IMG/VR virus record: IMGVR_UViG_3300043410_001422
Location: 1-51,617 of that record
DNA from: a virus
DNA length: 51,617 bases
Strand: one strand, 5' to 3'
The notes beneath the pieces were generated by a model. It was given only the letters and a program-made list of their open reading frames with translations. It did not search any database and was not told the DNA's origin. The translations under genes were made by a program, and so were the position numbers. Below, piece after piece: positions 45,601-51,617 of the stretch. The first letter of the stretch is position 1, and the number at the start of each line of letters is the position of its first letter.

Positions 45601-46694
45601 TTTTCGTCATTGACGGTAAATGCTGGTATTAAATTTATTCTATTAACATTGTTAATATCTTTATAAACTTTAATAATATAAATGTTGTTTCTGTCTACAA
45701 ATGGGATAATAGAAGTGACATTGGTGTCAATTGTTATAATATTATTATCAATAGAAATTGATGGAGATGTCCAAAAAACATCATCTATGTATTGATTATT
45801 AATAAAAATTACAGTTTTACCATCCAATGATGTGACAACGCCATCAATCCCCCCAAGAACATTATTAACAGTATCCACATCATTGCCAATCAAATCTTTA
45901 TAACTTAAATTTGTAGCAAAATCTGCTGATCCAGCAACAGGCATAGATGTCCATTCTTCTTGAGCAGAATAACTAGGAACGGTAAATGTCACAGTCCCAT
46001 TATCGGCTCCATTATTTTCTACTCCAAGAACATCTCTAGTGCTATAATTTGGTAGATTAGTATCAGTGCCAGTCACGCCAGTTTTTGTCTGAATCCAGAA
46101 AGGGTTGTCTATGTCATTAATGACAAATTGATAAACCCCACCCCTAGCCAATGTTAGCGAGGGATTTTTTATTCCTTCTTTATCTGTAAATTTGTATGTT
46201 TTAGTAACAGAATCATATGTAACTGTATACGTATATGCTAGTGGCACATTACTAGAAGAAACCGTAACTTCATTGGGTCCATTTTCTAACCAGTAATATT
46301 GACTAAAATTAATAAATTTGTCTAAATCTACTTTTGGATTAAATGTATAGTATTCAGAATCAAACAATCTATCATGCTTGTCTGTTAACCCTCCATAATA
46401 TTTTATTTGATTAATAATATCTGGGTAAGTAGTAGCAAAATCTACTTTGTTAGTGATTGGATTTTTTATAATTAAAGATGGCTCAAGTTGATAGTTTTGT
46501 CTATCCTTGTTTGGCTCTGTTATATAACTATCAGAAGATTTATATGAAGGAGATAATTTTCTTCCAATATAACCAGTAATTTTTTTTAATTTTGGTTCAC
46601 TCAGTAATTGATCTACCGTAGCATTTAAAAATTTTTTATTGGTATCAGTTTTAAATATTTCTGGTAAAAACTGAATAGTTTTAAAAACAGCCAT
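33690..46694 (-). CDS. Giant virion protein (4334 aa) in the gp7 position
   Basis: A 13-kb gene directly after gp6, where T4 encodes baseplate wedge gp7 (about 1030 aa). The N-terminus (FLPEIFKTDTNKKFLNATVDQL) looks like the start of large structural proteins in marine T4-like phages. Visible modules: a CBM5/12-like segment near residue 1785 (EWSAGKDYLKGTIV then W); an FG-GAP-type beta-propeller at about 2190-2915 with repeated GFGSAMA, FGSSIA and FGASIA motifs; a PGEGYT/PGEGF glycine-rich pair near 3600; and a C-terminal beta region with IRRGVDGTG. It would be cytoplasmic until assembly; there is no signal peptide. AGGA lies about 12 bases before the ATG. Assignment to gp7 rests on gene order; a fused wedge and adhesin is possible. 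Confidence 0.75.
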   Translation of the reverse strand: MAVFKTIQFLPEIFKTDTNKKFLNATVDQLLSEPKLKKITGYIGRKLSPSYKSSDSYITEPNKDRQNYQLEPSLIIKNPITNKVDFATTYPDIINQIKYYGGLTDKHDRLFDSEYYTFNPKVDLDKFINFSQYYWLENGPNEVTVSSSNVPLAYTYTVTYDSVTKTYKFTDKEGIKNPSLTLARGGVYQFVINDIDNPFWIQTKTGVTGTDTNLPNYSTRDVLGVENNGADNGTVTFTVPSYSAQEEWTSMPVAGSADFATNLSYKDLIGNDVDTVNNVLGGIDGVVTSLDGKTVIFINNQYIDDVFWTSPSISIDNNIITIDTNVTSIIPFVDRNNIYIIKVYKDINNVNRINLIPAFTVNDENKVKIRAGVENVGKEFYSRLGLYNKVPLITASLDTLYYQNASESSAAGSFKMIDTGISIINPVTEIVGKSSYTSPNGVQFTNGLKVKFDDSVEAPFANNTYYVEGVGDAIKLILASDLISPELNNDLSNQDYFTINRGSIDQNAWSRSNRWFHGDIIQKTAEYRSETPIFDQNFRAKRPIIEFFADYQLNLYGTVAKKPVDILDSVVTNAYTQIQGVTCDNLDYHTFTIGTEQITLMSGTRIIFINDENDNVRNKIYDFSIEQVSNSPALLYRAYINETEDSQISAGHTLVVNSTNDSNGNTIDSVNNAKQWYYNGTSWVLCQQKLAVNQEPLFDVIDSNGVSFSNYANYPDSTFSGTKIFSYRRGTGSIDPILGIPLSYRNFVTQGDIQFDNNFDADSFSYLLSDGSTNSTNVNLGFLQKNIGLGVCVRENIWSIAQNFSKQFQVYTFTYDGTTNLFPIDNLPEISVNSPNIKVIVNNIPVSTDNFATTLIVNRLAVSVNSSLLTNGDTVFIKIYTTEAASPNAYYEVPSNLDTNSLNTNLSTLTLGQMRNHLISLKDNNMEIIGSVPGSSNLRDLQYFYDGGSILQHSAPLVYAGLFLTHPVMNFVNSIKYANNEYTKFKTKFLELSTNPTFDTTDISGTVDKILGIINDIKNDSFSWIYSDMVPYEAMAPRRLPTYTVINPELRSYEITNIFQDTVLNNKAVLVYLTRTVSGVTTKLLLVKDTDFYFNQDRPAITFSDSFTLLYNDLIDIVEYDDTTGSYVPETPTKLGLYPKFTPEIYTDNTYREPIQVIQGHDGSVTPCFGDFRDNLLLELERRIYNNIKIEYDTTLFNIYDYYPGKFRVTDYTRQEFNQILSQGFLTWVGTNRVNYGDNDYYNSSDPFTWNYKQFRDVINGESLPGSWRACYKYFYDTDRPHTHPWEMLGFSEKPTWWEDRYGPAPYTGGNSILWSDLSLGYIHSGTRAGFDIRYQRPNLANIIPVDENGNLRPPSDILVVDFDSNKTNVSYAVGDIGPAESSWRRSSEYPFMVQLALALSKPAKYFSLLSNVKNYTRNSVTAQFSTVDENQHITPNSIKINGYNNNGTIERSAGYLNYIRDYIKSIGISDAESVIKQNLSDLTVQLSYKMSGYTDKTYINLLAEQSSPSSINDSIVIPAENYRLELYKGSPVNKINYSAVVIEKTEKGWTVSGYNLTNPYFFIIPSLPNNNAYTIKSGSQRAVIYKDYHRIKVTIPYGFEFNSTQQVVDFLVGYQRYLVSQGFVFTDVDLNLKEEKNWILSAKEFLHWYEQGWNVGSMIILSPISDSLSVYDSESVVDEITNTPYGSKILDINFNVIKKNDFTVFRENNLFKIKSNNSQTITFAELNLIQYEHLLVLDNQTDFKDIIYLPELGNRQYRLKIIGSKTDLWNGSLELPGFIYSSDVVPEWSAGKDYLKGTIVKNKSLYYTALQNITASEKFQTNQWKLISESELRSGLVNNFATNASQSLLFYDIDNQPTNTEMQTFSNGIIGFRNRSYFNNLGIDITTQSKFYQGMIKQKGTLNAVSALQGAKFNNIDTNINVYENWAVRVGEYGAIDSNQIVEVALDESKITSSPSAIQFVDSSMTPEPNIVSYEFKDLYRITGDWDPNVFRTQELGESDELQPLPVAGFVNINDVDATIFNIEDYSTLTTIVNNIGTGFKIWVARDWDQSWNVYRANIIEGSLFAMTYDIDDLVKVYHSQHHNLSVGDLVVIKNFSYAFSGVYRVHSIIDTDSFYINLYQNLESLVAAKTIVGNGILYKLSSAKIDNPSLVESIKPTAGWIENDKVWVENLDTNKNWAVYNKTNPWQYTSKVELASSQYIGNDYFGSSCSITPNGQVLYGGAPGSNTGRVSIFSKTSTNNWFASGFLWGNGTDLKGFGQALSSSDEFLAVSAPNTSSNRGCVYVFYNQNLIQILTADTTVVDDYYGISSCMSSDGRFLYVGAPGTNSVYCYASATRSGYSETLYGDGSTSSFTLQYSSEKPTELIVTAPLRSSEYIPNNDYTVSQYTNGISVIIGTFNSATGYYAVPGGISVDPGSSSVTHSALSPTGGTGSGAKINVLRPANTTSYSVQIISAGSGYTLGDTLTVLGSLIGGVDGVNDLTITISALKSGTNIVFASTPIFNEKIYVTKRQNYYKLLKVLNNPSATGFGSAMACSSDGSVIAISAPNETIDSVSAAGSVYVYHKTSSKFITDGVRSTYTTPNNFNTIRQVTLDNNVLTEGIDYYIVGDNSVQFSSYGVPPKSLILEIETNQFIFDQKLTGDIGKYFQFGSSIAMCGTGCNILVSSVGYYNSTYNAGSVTRFINAGRIYGTVTGSIENPTVTSGDIIIINDYPVTITLDNLTSVITDINAANIPGVVAENYKNKLKLTSSNTTIGNKLDIKLGKGTIISDLGLTEYLYGQTILHPETGGEVFGKVLAVNAVSSLLAVGSLGADTSLPSTFDVEKTTFDSDSTKIIDLIKDSGAVYIYDLMENPYATAENPSLFAHTQKLTGPDIATGFNFGASIAINGVQLVTGATNDYDIVTNGGSIYTYINSDSKSGWDLIRYKEPRVDIGAVNTSFIYNSVSKSMINYFDYIDPSKGKILGIAEQYLDYKESFDPAFYNVSTRNTTTQNNSFYWSDNYVGKTWWDLTKASFIDYEQDTLAYRLKNWASLFPGSQIEIYEWVKSPVPPSQYVRSVGDGVPKYQDDSSYSSITKVNPSTGIISQEYYFWVRGKTSVDPVVSNRSLSTLALESYISDPKDQGIPYIGLLSPNSVALYNINDKLSGTDVVLDLNLGKIRSKNLIHNEYELIQEGNPTQIIPDKIITKIKDSLAGFDSQGSLVPDYQLSPQDKLGVSFRPRQTVFVDRLSALKNYVDSLNLFLKQNPILLISNPSLLFSEDSIPTTGYNAILNSQSEFAYVDVTTFYDGYTILIPQDSNLQNKWTLWEFSSASQSFSLKKIQSYKTPLYWYSEDWYSSDYNIGTKIDYIVNTYGNIQTLTLTGGTYIKVLDNGAGQWLIYYVNSDLSLTLKVAQNATLQIKSTVYDIKLGAGFDTIVFDLGEYDSQIGKELVNIFDSVYTEILIKDLAGQFNTLFFNLINYIFSEQRAPDWVFKTSFIDVYHKIRDLEQIPTYVKDNQTFYQDYINEIKPYRTILKDYVPSYSAVDTSDGDWTDFDLPSHYDFSTDTYRSLDIREEADQTLLTQSPYSNWTNNYKYKITSYTIGNPGEGYTVAPNVEIYGGGGGGATAYATINQTTGQLTSVNVVTPGEGFTTTPQVVINGTGTGALVYPVLKNEFYKENESKSYNTIRNLETTLVFDRTNYSSANVVLWDSIKIDSTLTQTIISQGIGSSNIWISSGNIYSYNNDAYILNQPTTNTGLFDFTKFTKLQSSNILLRATERISTYYNPTVGMTGKDYGQLMSGIDYGGVEVLGAKFTACSFSHTSNVISFNYEGLTINSANLEITDFTKLGFAIDQPVRVQSLVPFDFQNNGYYKIISVDHSSMKLTGEPIQTTYNLLLSGKLTLHAGDVITQANSSAKAYVLRDTQGVEFTTKVPIVYVNPAFTTTGNIVSINGITTLAYPMEVTTGGLVDTKIDYLELDTTVLDANIYSKYLDTALGTRPEDINIVGGSYVDVYSSHAPEELIPGHMYDSLEIRVFSNNSLNTETYGFRIFQPMSSNIQYTRISANNTTTLSSSLSITDSVIYLSNATTLPDPNPTNNVPGVVFINGEKIHYYQRYDSDKIEMSTDWTANTSFLTGSLINLDGNVYLVNGNVYANSNVYINTANIQQVYNNSLAQIRRGVDGTGANLTYSAGTIISDSSLQQSIPDGGLGYTVITGNAIATANVTWKLTLDSNITANLGDYITQFVGNTGNARVLGNVTNTKIIAVDIVGGNLKIAANIGTRVNIANLTMYTTTTANVVSMTPLGMVRANGNVVLNGVSVLTSQPWITIGAGTGLEGSTTTSAQFIKDEPSYIP
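37940..40115 (-). repeat. FG-GAP-like beta-propeller repeats in the giant protein
   Basis: At least six diverged units carry F-G-S/A-x-x-A/S, a strand such as VLYGGAPG or VIAISAPN, and a following strand GSVYVYH or GRVSIFS. They are spaced about 50-150 residues apart, with other domains inserted between some units. The pattern matches integrin-type FG-GAP blades. Confidence 0.7.
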
Positions 46695-46703
46695 GTTTTA
46701 TTA

Positions 46704-49700
46704 TTATCCTAAATTAATTTGACCTGCAGTAATTGCACTAATAATTTGCACATTATCAACAGTTGCTGCACTAACTAATATTTCATTTGGTTCTGCATTG
46801 ATTTGAAATAATGTTCCAAAACTAGCCGCTTCATTTGAAGGAACAATAATTATTGAACTTACATTTGGTGTAAGTGCTGTGTGTAAATATGCAGATAATT
46901 CACTAAAATAAAAAGTTTCACCAAAATCCCAATTATTAATATCAAAGTAAGAATTTATGGCAGCAACAACTTGACTTTTAACATCATTATCACTTATGTT
47001 AATATTTGGATTTTTTACTACTTTAAAAACTGCTTGTAAAGCAGGTACTGCTTTATTTCCAAACAAAGGTTTAAAAATAGCAGAGTTGTATATTATACTA
47101 TCACTGATTGTTTTAAAATTTTCTATTGAACTGTAATTAGTTCTTAATTCTTCATTCAATGGAGCAGTTGGTTCAGTCAATCTTCCACTTGTATCTTGTA
47201 TGTAGGCAAAATACTGATCACTATAGTCTTTTGTTAAAATATAAAAATCAACAATATTATTTGGACTAGGATCAATTCTTCTACTATTCGGGCTATTATG
47301 TTTATATTGGAATATCAAGTCTTGGCGACCAGTTCTAGCAATATAAGATGTTAATACTGTTAATCCATTAATAGTATACTCGTAAAAAACATTTTCATCA
47401 GTTGCATAAAAAATAGTAGAATATGGGTACAGTGTTAAGCTATTGATGATTGCACTTTGTGAACCATACGAAGTAGTTATTAATGTTTGATCCACAGGAA
47501 CATATTTCAAGAAATTGTATTGATCTGCTACTTCTTTGAAGAAAACAAATTTATCATTAACATTCACTGATGGTGCTATTAAATCATTGAATAGGTCTGG
47601 ATTATCAGGAATACCATCAAAATTGTCATCAGGGAATGAAATTAATACTTTTCTATTGTCTTCATACCCATCAGCCTCTACGACTTTATTCCATATTTTA
47701 TATTTTTGACTATAAAATAAACTATCAGAACTGTCTGGTTTTGTGTTTATTCTAAGAAGTTTAACTTCATCTTGTAATACAGTAGCAGTATTACTATCAT
47801 AAACTTTTACGTTTGGATCATAATAAAATCTTGTTTCAAGTACGCTTTGGAAAAAATAATTAATTCCTCTAGATACGACTGTATATGCCTCGTTGGCATA
47901 ACTAAAATATAAGAACCAACTAGCGTCTAGATTAGTAGAGCTAGTATTTCCAGCATTATCTAAACTAAAATCACTGGAAATGTCTAAGTTTTGTTCTGTA
48001 ATAATTTGCCATGTTTCTGTTGCTATGTCATAGCGCAATCCAAAATTTTTATAACTTAATACGTTATTTGCAATTGAACTTAACAATAACGATGACCAGT
48101 CATTTGCAAACAGTGGAATAACTTGCTCTACGATAGCCCCTGTTGGGACTGGAATACTCAATGTTGCGCTGCTTGAACCTGGTGTTTGATAAGAAACAAT
48201 ACTTGCCCAAATATATGTTTTTTCATATTCTGTACGTACAGTTCCTGTTTGCAACTGATTTTGTGCATCAAAATACTGCCCATCTGGAGCTACAAATTTT
48301 AACAATGCTCCAGCAGATATATGATTGTAGTTTGGTGAAGAAAATGTACCGATACTTCTTCCATTAACTATTGATGTTAAATTCCAAGATGCTAGTCCAA
48401 CCACTGTTCCAGTTCCAGAACCAAGTCCAGTTGATATAAATTTTGTACCAACAGTGTTAGTGGCTGCACCAACACTAGTAAAATCTGTAGTGCCCAATGT
48501 TTCTATTCTAAAAGCAAGTCCCTCAGTAGTAGACGATGCACTTCCAACTAAACTCTCTGGTGTAAACCTAGTGGCAGTAGAATAATAAAGATGTTTTGTT
48601 CTTAGATCACTTAACAATGGTTTTACAGTATTCTGCAATACATTATTCACCTCTGTACTACTTGTAAATTGAAAAGTAATCGTATTAGAATAATTTTCTT
48701 CGTAAAGAATTCCATCTTCTGCAAAAATATTAGTACTTGAATATTTTCCAGTAGCATCAACGACATCAAGGTATCTACTAATACCAGAACTAGAACGATT
48801 AACTGCTTTTAATTTTAAAATATCATTGAAGGTTGTGTATGGAAGAATATTATAATCTTCACCAGTCACCATTCTGTTTTGAGTATAGTATTGTTGTGGT
48901 GCTTTAGAACGAATTGATTCTAATGTTTCACGAGAACTAGCATTTGTTACTGTATAATGTAGACTTGCACGAACAGTCAATGTTTCTGTTCTTCCTGTGC
49001 GCCCACGATATGGGATAGAAATTGCAATACCAGACATTTCTTCTGGAGTAATTTTATAACTTAAATTATTAGATGTTCTGTAATATAGTCTAAAATTACC
49101 AACTGGTATATTAGTAAAAGAGCCATCACCAAATACTAAATCAATTTGATCATTTGCACGTGTGTTTACACTGTACAGATTTCTTTCTGTATTATTTGTA
49201 TTATAGATAACATTAACTCCATTAACTGATGGAACTTGTGTCCATGGAGTTGAAGGGTTACCAGTAGTATTCAACTGATACAACCACACATCAGAATTAT
49301 TAATATTATTAAAGTTGATATTAACTAAACGGTTTGGTAAAGTCTCTGCAATAGAGAAATCCAAACTTCCTAAACTACCTTGCTTAAAGTAGAAAAAATA
49401 TCCAGTATTATTTGAGTCATTGCCTTGATTATCATTTTTATACAAAAAGTTAAATGTTCCATCAGGTAATGGATTCTTTTCATAAACATATGATTCACCA
49501 TATGTTGTTGGGCTTACAATTTCAAATTGATATGTAACTCCAGCAATACTAGCGTTAAACGAATATATTGGATTTACAGAGTTTAAAATATTGATGGTAT
49601 ATTCGTCTGTTTTGATACCATTTAAAAGTTTGCTGGAGCCAGGTTTTCCAACAACTTGTGTGCTAACCAATGAAGCATTTAATACTGCAGTAAATTGTTC

Positions 49701-50159
49701 TAGCCAATTTTGATTGGTTGTATCATTCCAAGTTAATACCAAATTGCTTAAATTTACACCATAACTATCAAAAATCGCCTCTGTAGTACTAATGCTATCA
49801 AATTTTAAATAGCCACTGGCAGGAATGCTTCGTTTTGGGTTATAACTAAGCAATCTAGCAAGTTTAAGAATACTATCACGACGCTCTGCTGTATCTAAGA
49901 AATTTTCTCTGGCATTTAAATCTGTACGAAATGCCAGACTTTGACCCAAAAATGCAATCAAATCTATTAAGGCAATGTATTCTGAACTTTCGGTAAAATC
50001 ATTGAAATCTTCTGGATAATATGTACGAAGATACTCAATCATGGACTTTCGGATAGTTTCAAAGTCAAAACTTTGAAAATCTGCTTCACGGAAAGTCTGA
50101 TAAATTTTAGTCCAATCTTGCTGTACTAATAAACTAGTTTGTCTGGTTGTAAGCGCCAT
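46704..50159 (-). CDS. 6: Baseplate wedge protein gp6
   Basis: An 1151-aa homologue of T4 gp6, which forms the inner ring of the baseplate wedge. The first about 125 residues are characteristic: YQTFREADFQSFDFETIRKS, YYPEDFNDFTESSEYIALID, LAFRTDLNARENFLDTAERR and LLSYNPKRSIPASG. The C-terminal domain includes FYFSELSAYLHTALTPNVSSIII. It is much longer than T4 gp6 (660 aa). One visible insert near residues 548-586 is a GTTDFTSVGAATNTVGT module found in many phage tail proteins. TAGG precedes the ATG and a CATAAATA late-promoter-like site lies about 23 bases upstream. Gene order 25-6 is as in T4. Confidence 0.95.
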   Translation of the reverse strand: MALTTRQTSLLVQQDWTKIYQTFREADFQSFDFETIRKSMIEYLRTYYPEDFNDFTESSEYIALIDLIAFLGQSLAFRTDLNARENFLDTAERRDSILKLARLLSYNPKRSIPASGYLKFDSISTTEAIFDSYGVNLSNLVLTWNDTTNQNWLEQFTAVLNASLVSTQVVGKPGSSKLLNGIKTDEYTINILNSVNPIYSFNASIAGVTYQFEIVSPTTYGESYVYEKNPLPDGTFNFLYKNDNQGNDSNNTGYFFYFKQGSLGSLDFSIAETLPNRLVNINFNNINNSDVWLYQLNTTGNPSTPWTQVPSVNGVNVIYNTNNTERNLYSVNTRANDQIDLVFGDGSFTNIPVGNFRLYYRTSNNLSYKITPEEMSGIAISIPYRGRTGRTETLTVRASLHYTVTNASSRETLESIRSKAPQQYYTQNRMVTGEDYNILPYTTFNDILKLKAVNRSSSGISRYLDVVDATGKYSSTNIFAEDGILYEENYSNTITFQFTSSTEVNNVLQNTVKPLLSDLRTKHLYYSTATRFTPESLVGSASSTTEGLAFRIETLGTTDFTSVGAATNTVGTKFISTGLGSGTGTVVGLASWNLTSIVNGRSIGTFSSPNYNHISAGALLKFVAPDGQYFDAQNQLQTGTVRTEYEKTYIWASIVSYQTPGSSSATLSIPVPTGAIVEQVIPLFANDWSSLLLSSIANNVLSYKNFGLRYDIATETWQIITEQNLDISSDFSLDNAGNTSSTNLDASWFLYFSYANEAYTVVSRGINYFFQSVLETRFYYDPNVKVYDSNTATVLQDEVKLLRINTKPDSSDSLFYSQKYKIWNKVVEADGYEDNRKVLISFPDDNFDGIPDNPDLFNDLIAPSVNVNDKFVFFKEVADQYNFLKYVPVDQTLITTSYGSQSAIINSLTLYPYSTIFYATDENVFYEYTINGLTVLTSYIARTGRQDLIFQYKHNSPNSRRIDPSPNNIVDFYILTKDYSDQYFAYIQDTSGRLTEPTAPLNEELRTNYSSIENFKTISDSIIYNSAIFKPLFGNKAVPALQAVFKVVKNPNINISDNDVKSQVVAAINSYFDINNWDFGETFYFSELSAYLHTALTPNVSSIIIVPSNEAASFGTLFQINAEPNEILVSAATVDNVQIISAITAGQINLG

Positions 50160-50181
50160 ATTGTCAATACCTATTATCTAG

Positions 50182-50189
50182 TATTTATG
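50182..50189 (-). promoter_or_regulatory. Late-promoter-like CATAAATA before gp6
   Basis: In the 50-base gap between gp25 and gp6 the minus strand reads CATAAATA, seven of eight bases of the T4 late consensus. Expected transcription start would give a leader of about 17 bases containing TAGG before ATG 50159. The position is sensible for a late structural gene. Confidence 0.42.
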
Positions 50190-50209
50190 GCATTTAAAAA
50201 GTGCTGTTA

Positions 50210-50584
50210 TTAAGAGGAGGTGAGGGTTTTGTCACTGTTAAAATTCAGGGTAAGTTTATCCGAATAGTCTGCCTGTAAATATTGAATATCCAACTGTATT
50301 TGCAGACCACTATCCAACTCATTTACAAGAACGTTAGTGACGTTTATTCTTGGATCGTAATTGGCTACTCTTTTGATGTCTTCAACGATTGCTGCTTGTA
50401 CATCAGAGGTCATTGGTTCAAACATCATATTCCATATAATGCTGCCGAAATCTGGCTGCATTAATTTTTCCCCTTTTCTAATGGAAAAGTGATTAATTAA
50501 GTCTCTTTTAACTAATTCAATATCTGAGACTTTGAACTTTTTTGTTCTATCAACGGTACTAAAACCACGGTATGTATTAAGCAT
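50210..50584 (-). CDS. 25: Baseplate wedge subunit gp25-like
   Basis: A 124-aa protein of the gp25/phage-lysozyme-like baseplate family, present in T4-like phages, P2 (gpW) and type VI secretion (TssE). Family features are the early RDLINHFSIRKGEKLMQPDFGS segment (in two parts), then IWNMMFEP with the conserved E-P, the acidic helix VQAAIVEDIKRV and the strand DPRINVTNV. It forms the sheath-initiation part of the baseplate together with gp6 and gp53. I see no Shine-Dalgarno site before ATG 50584; a TATAAATA lies only seven bases upstream. The gene follows the hydrolase-like gene after ten bases. Confidence 0.93.
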   Translation of the reverse strand: MLNTYRGFSTVDRTKKFKVSDIELVKRDLINHFSIRKGEKLMQPDFGSIIWNMMFEPMTSDVQAAIVEDIKRVANYDPRINVTNVLVNELDSGLQIQLDIQYLQADYSDKLTLNFNSDKTLTSS

Positions 50585-50591
50585 AATAATT

Positions 50592-50599
50592 TATTTATA
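50592..50599 (-). promoter_or_regulatory. Exact T4 late consensus TATAAATA before gp25
   Basis: The minus strand carries a perfect TATAAATA, overlapping the stop codon of the upstream gene and ending seven bases before the gp25 ATG. If used, the transcript would be almost leaderless. It may be chance in AT-rich DNA, so confidence is limited despite the exact match. Confidence 0.35.
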
Positions 50600-51617
50600 T
50601 AGCAACCACTGTTGGTGGGGAAGGTGAACTAGTCGTGCTGGCAGGAACATCTGCCGCAAGTACATTAATTGCATATCTTCCAGCATTAAAGAAATCGGTG
50701 GCGGTATCTCCTCCTTTATTTCTCCAATCTTTGGCAGCATTTGCTGGCAACATGGTGACCATTTCGGATGCTGCTGCTTTCAATTTACTAATTTCAACTG
50801 ATGATGCTGCTTTATTTGCCTGTTGTTTCATATTATCGGCAACAGGAGTTAGTGCAGTTTTAACTGATTCTGCAGTTGTTTTAGCTGTATCCAGAATTCC
50901 TTTTGCTGCGGCTGCTATTGATTTGTCATTAGTCCCGCCTTGCGTTGCTGCTGGCAGCGTTGGGTTTTTGTTTAAAATATCTTGCGCTGCACTAACTATT
51001 CCACTAGAACTTAATTGGGCTGCTGCGTCACTGGCAGTTGCACCACTTATTGGTGAAAGGCTATTTTGCAAACCAGATGCTAAAGATGTTGCTGAACTAA
51101 CAATACTTGCAACACTGGTTAAAGATGATAATGTCGGTGTGGCATCTTGAAATTTATAGGATACTGCCAACATTCCACCAACTATTTCTTTTTTGTCTCC
51201 ATCTTTAATGCCACCATTTTTAATTAATGCTGTATATTGGTCGCTCAAAAAGCGCTCCATTATTCTATCCTGCGCAACAGTATCATACAAAAATTCAATT
51301 TCTGATTTTACCCCACCTTCACCAGTAAATGTAGTATTACCACTAAACATATATCCGTAATTTTTTAAAGTTTTTTGACTTATTGCATACCTACCAATAT
51401 TTGTTCCAGATTTATAATCCATAGTGTCACTAGTTTGCATGTATGCTATCTGTAGCATAAGAGCACGAACTTCACTTTGCAATAATATAGGAACTGAATC
51501 TTTAATTTTCTTTAAGGGTATACCCTTTGGTGCTAGGGGTGTTTCTAAACCACTTCTATCAAGACCTTTATTAAACGCTTTTCCTTTTGATTCAGTAATA
51601 CCAACATCTACTTTTGA
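50595..51617 (-). CDS. Lytic-transglycosylase-like baseplate protein, 5' end beyond window
   Basis: The frame is open through the right edge, so the TTG at 51482 is internal. The visible 340 residues include a lysozyme-like region: YKSGTNIGRYAISQKTLKNYGYM, an E-I-E-F segment, AQDRIMERFLSDQYTALIKN and IVGGMLAVSY. This is the wording of phage transglycosylase-like domains that clear peptidoglycan. After an Ala/Ser-rich stretch of about 140 residues comes WRNKGGDTATDFFNAGRYA, which resembles the last motif of that domain. The gene lies upstream of gp25, where T4-like phages keep baseplate genes (53, 5), so it is probably a tail-tip hydrolase. I cannot see the catalytic glutamate, which may be off the window. 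Confidence 0.55.
   Translation of the reverse strand, partial: SKVDVGITESKGKAFNKGLDRSGLETPLAPKGIPLKKIKDSVPILLQSEVRALMLQIAYMQTSDTMDYKSGTNIGRYAISQKTLKNYGYMFSGNTTFTGEGGVKSEIEFLYDTVAQDRIMERFLSDQYTALIKNGGIKDGDKKEIVGGMLAVSYKFQDATPTLSSLTSVASIVSSATSLASGLQNSLSPISGATASDAAAQLSSSGIVSAAQDILNKNPTLPAATQGGTNDKSIAAAAKGILDTAKTTAESVKTALTPVADNMKQQANKAASSVEISKLKAAASEMVTMLPANAAKDWRNKGGDTATDFFNAGRYAINVLAADVPASTTSSPSPPTVVAI

Noticed and set aside
33690-46694. Possibility that the giant gene is a frameshift or assembly artefact
   Set aside because: A single frame is open for 13 kb with consistent codon use and continuous recognisable virion modules.
50635-51150. Plus-strand 171-aa reading frame
   Set aside because: Antisense to the Ala/Ser-rich linker of the hydrolase-like gene; low complexity and no start signals.
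1-51617. tRNA genes, CRISPR arrays, insertion sequences, integrase or attachment sites
   Set aside because: Almost all of the window is coding, and the gaps (largest about 75 bases) are too short; no cloverleaf, regular spacer array or transposase was seen.

Overview
The window is part of a large, AT-rich genome of a T4-like contractile-tailed phage. The firm markers are a baseplate wedge protein gp6 (46704-50159), a gp25-like baseplate protein just upstream of it (50210-50584), and a row of very large tail and fibre proteins that look like those of marine T4-like phages. The low GC and the style of the structural genes suggest an AT-rich marine host such as SAR11 or a picocyanobacterium. That host guess is inference; the sequence does not name it.

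Layout. (1) 1-2429, plus strand: a sugar epimerase cut by the window edge, a 2-oxoglutarate/iron hydroxylase and a full-length DegT-type sugar aminotransferase. (2) 2410-6037: an 809-residue protein built of repeated glycosyltransferase-like modules (minus strand), divergent from an exostosin-like glycosyltransferase (plus strand). (3) 5925-26712, minus strand: a compact accessory block in which almost every gene overlaps the next by 1-60 bases. Reading 5' to 3' (right to left) it encodes a 105-aa protein, two GT-A glycosyltransferases, a 122-aa protein, another GT-A enzyme, a second 2-oxoglutarate oxygenase-like protein, a NeuD-like acetyltransferase, a glycosyltransferase, four radical SAM enzymes in a row, a glycosyltransferase, a small Rossmann reductase, an SGNH-like protein, a shortened DegT protein, two more radical SAM enzymes, an unknown 389-aa protein, a 33-residue cationic peptide, a second SGNH-like protein, a NodU/CmcH carbamoyltransferase, a small P-loop kinase, an HxGH nucleotidyltransferase and dCMP deaminase. 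(4) 26786-33693, minus strand: tail-fibre-like and accessory virion proteins. (5) 33690-51617, minus strand: a 4334-aa giant virion protein, gp6, gp25 and a hydrolase-like baseplate protein cut by the right edge.

How it may work together. Sugar-nucleotide remodelling (epimerase, aminotransferases, reductase, acetyltransferase), transfer (at least seven GT-like genes), decoration (carbamoyltransferase, SGNH proteins, hydroxylases) and six radical SAM enzymes lie in one transcriptional direction directly downstream of the fibre genes. The best reading is a phage-encoded glycan or protein tailoring pathway, acting either on the virion fibres or on the host envelope. The most unusual part is the set of six radical SAM proteins whose Twitch/SPASM-like cysteine motif precedes the radical SAM core instead of following it. 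No tRNA, CRISPR array, integrase or insertion sequence was seen. No gene-free gap reaches 300 bases.
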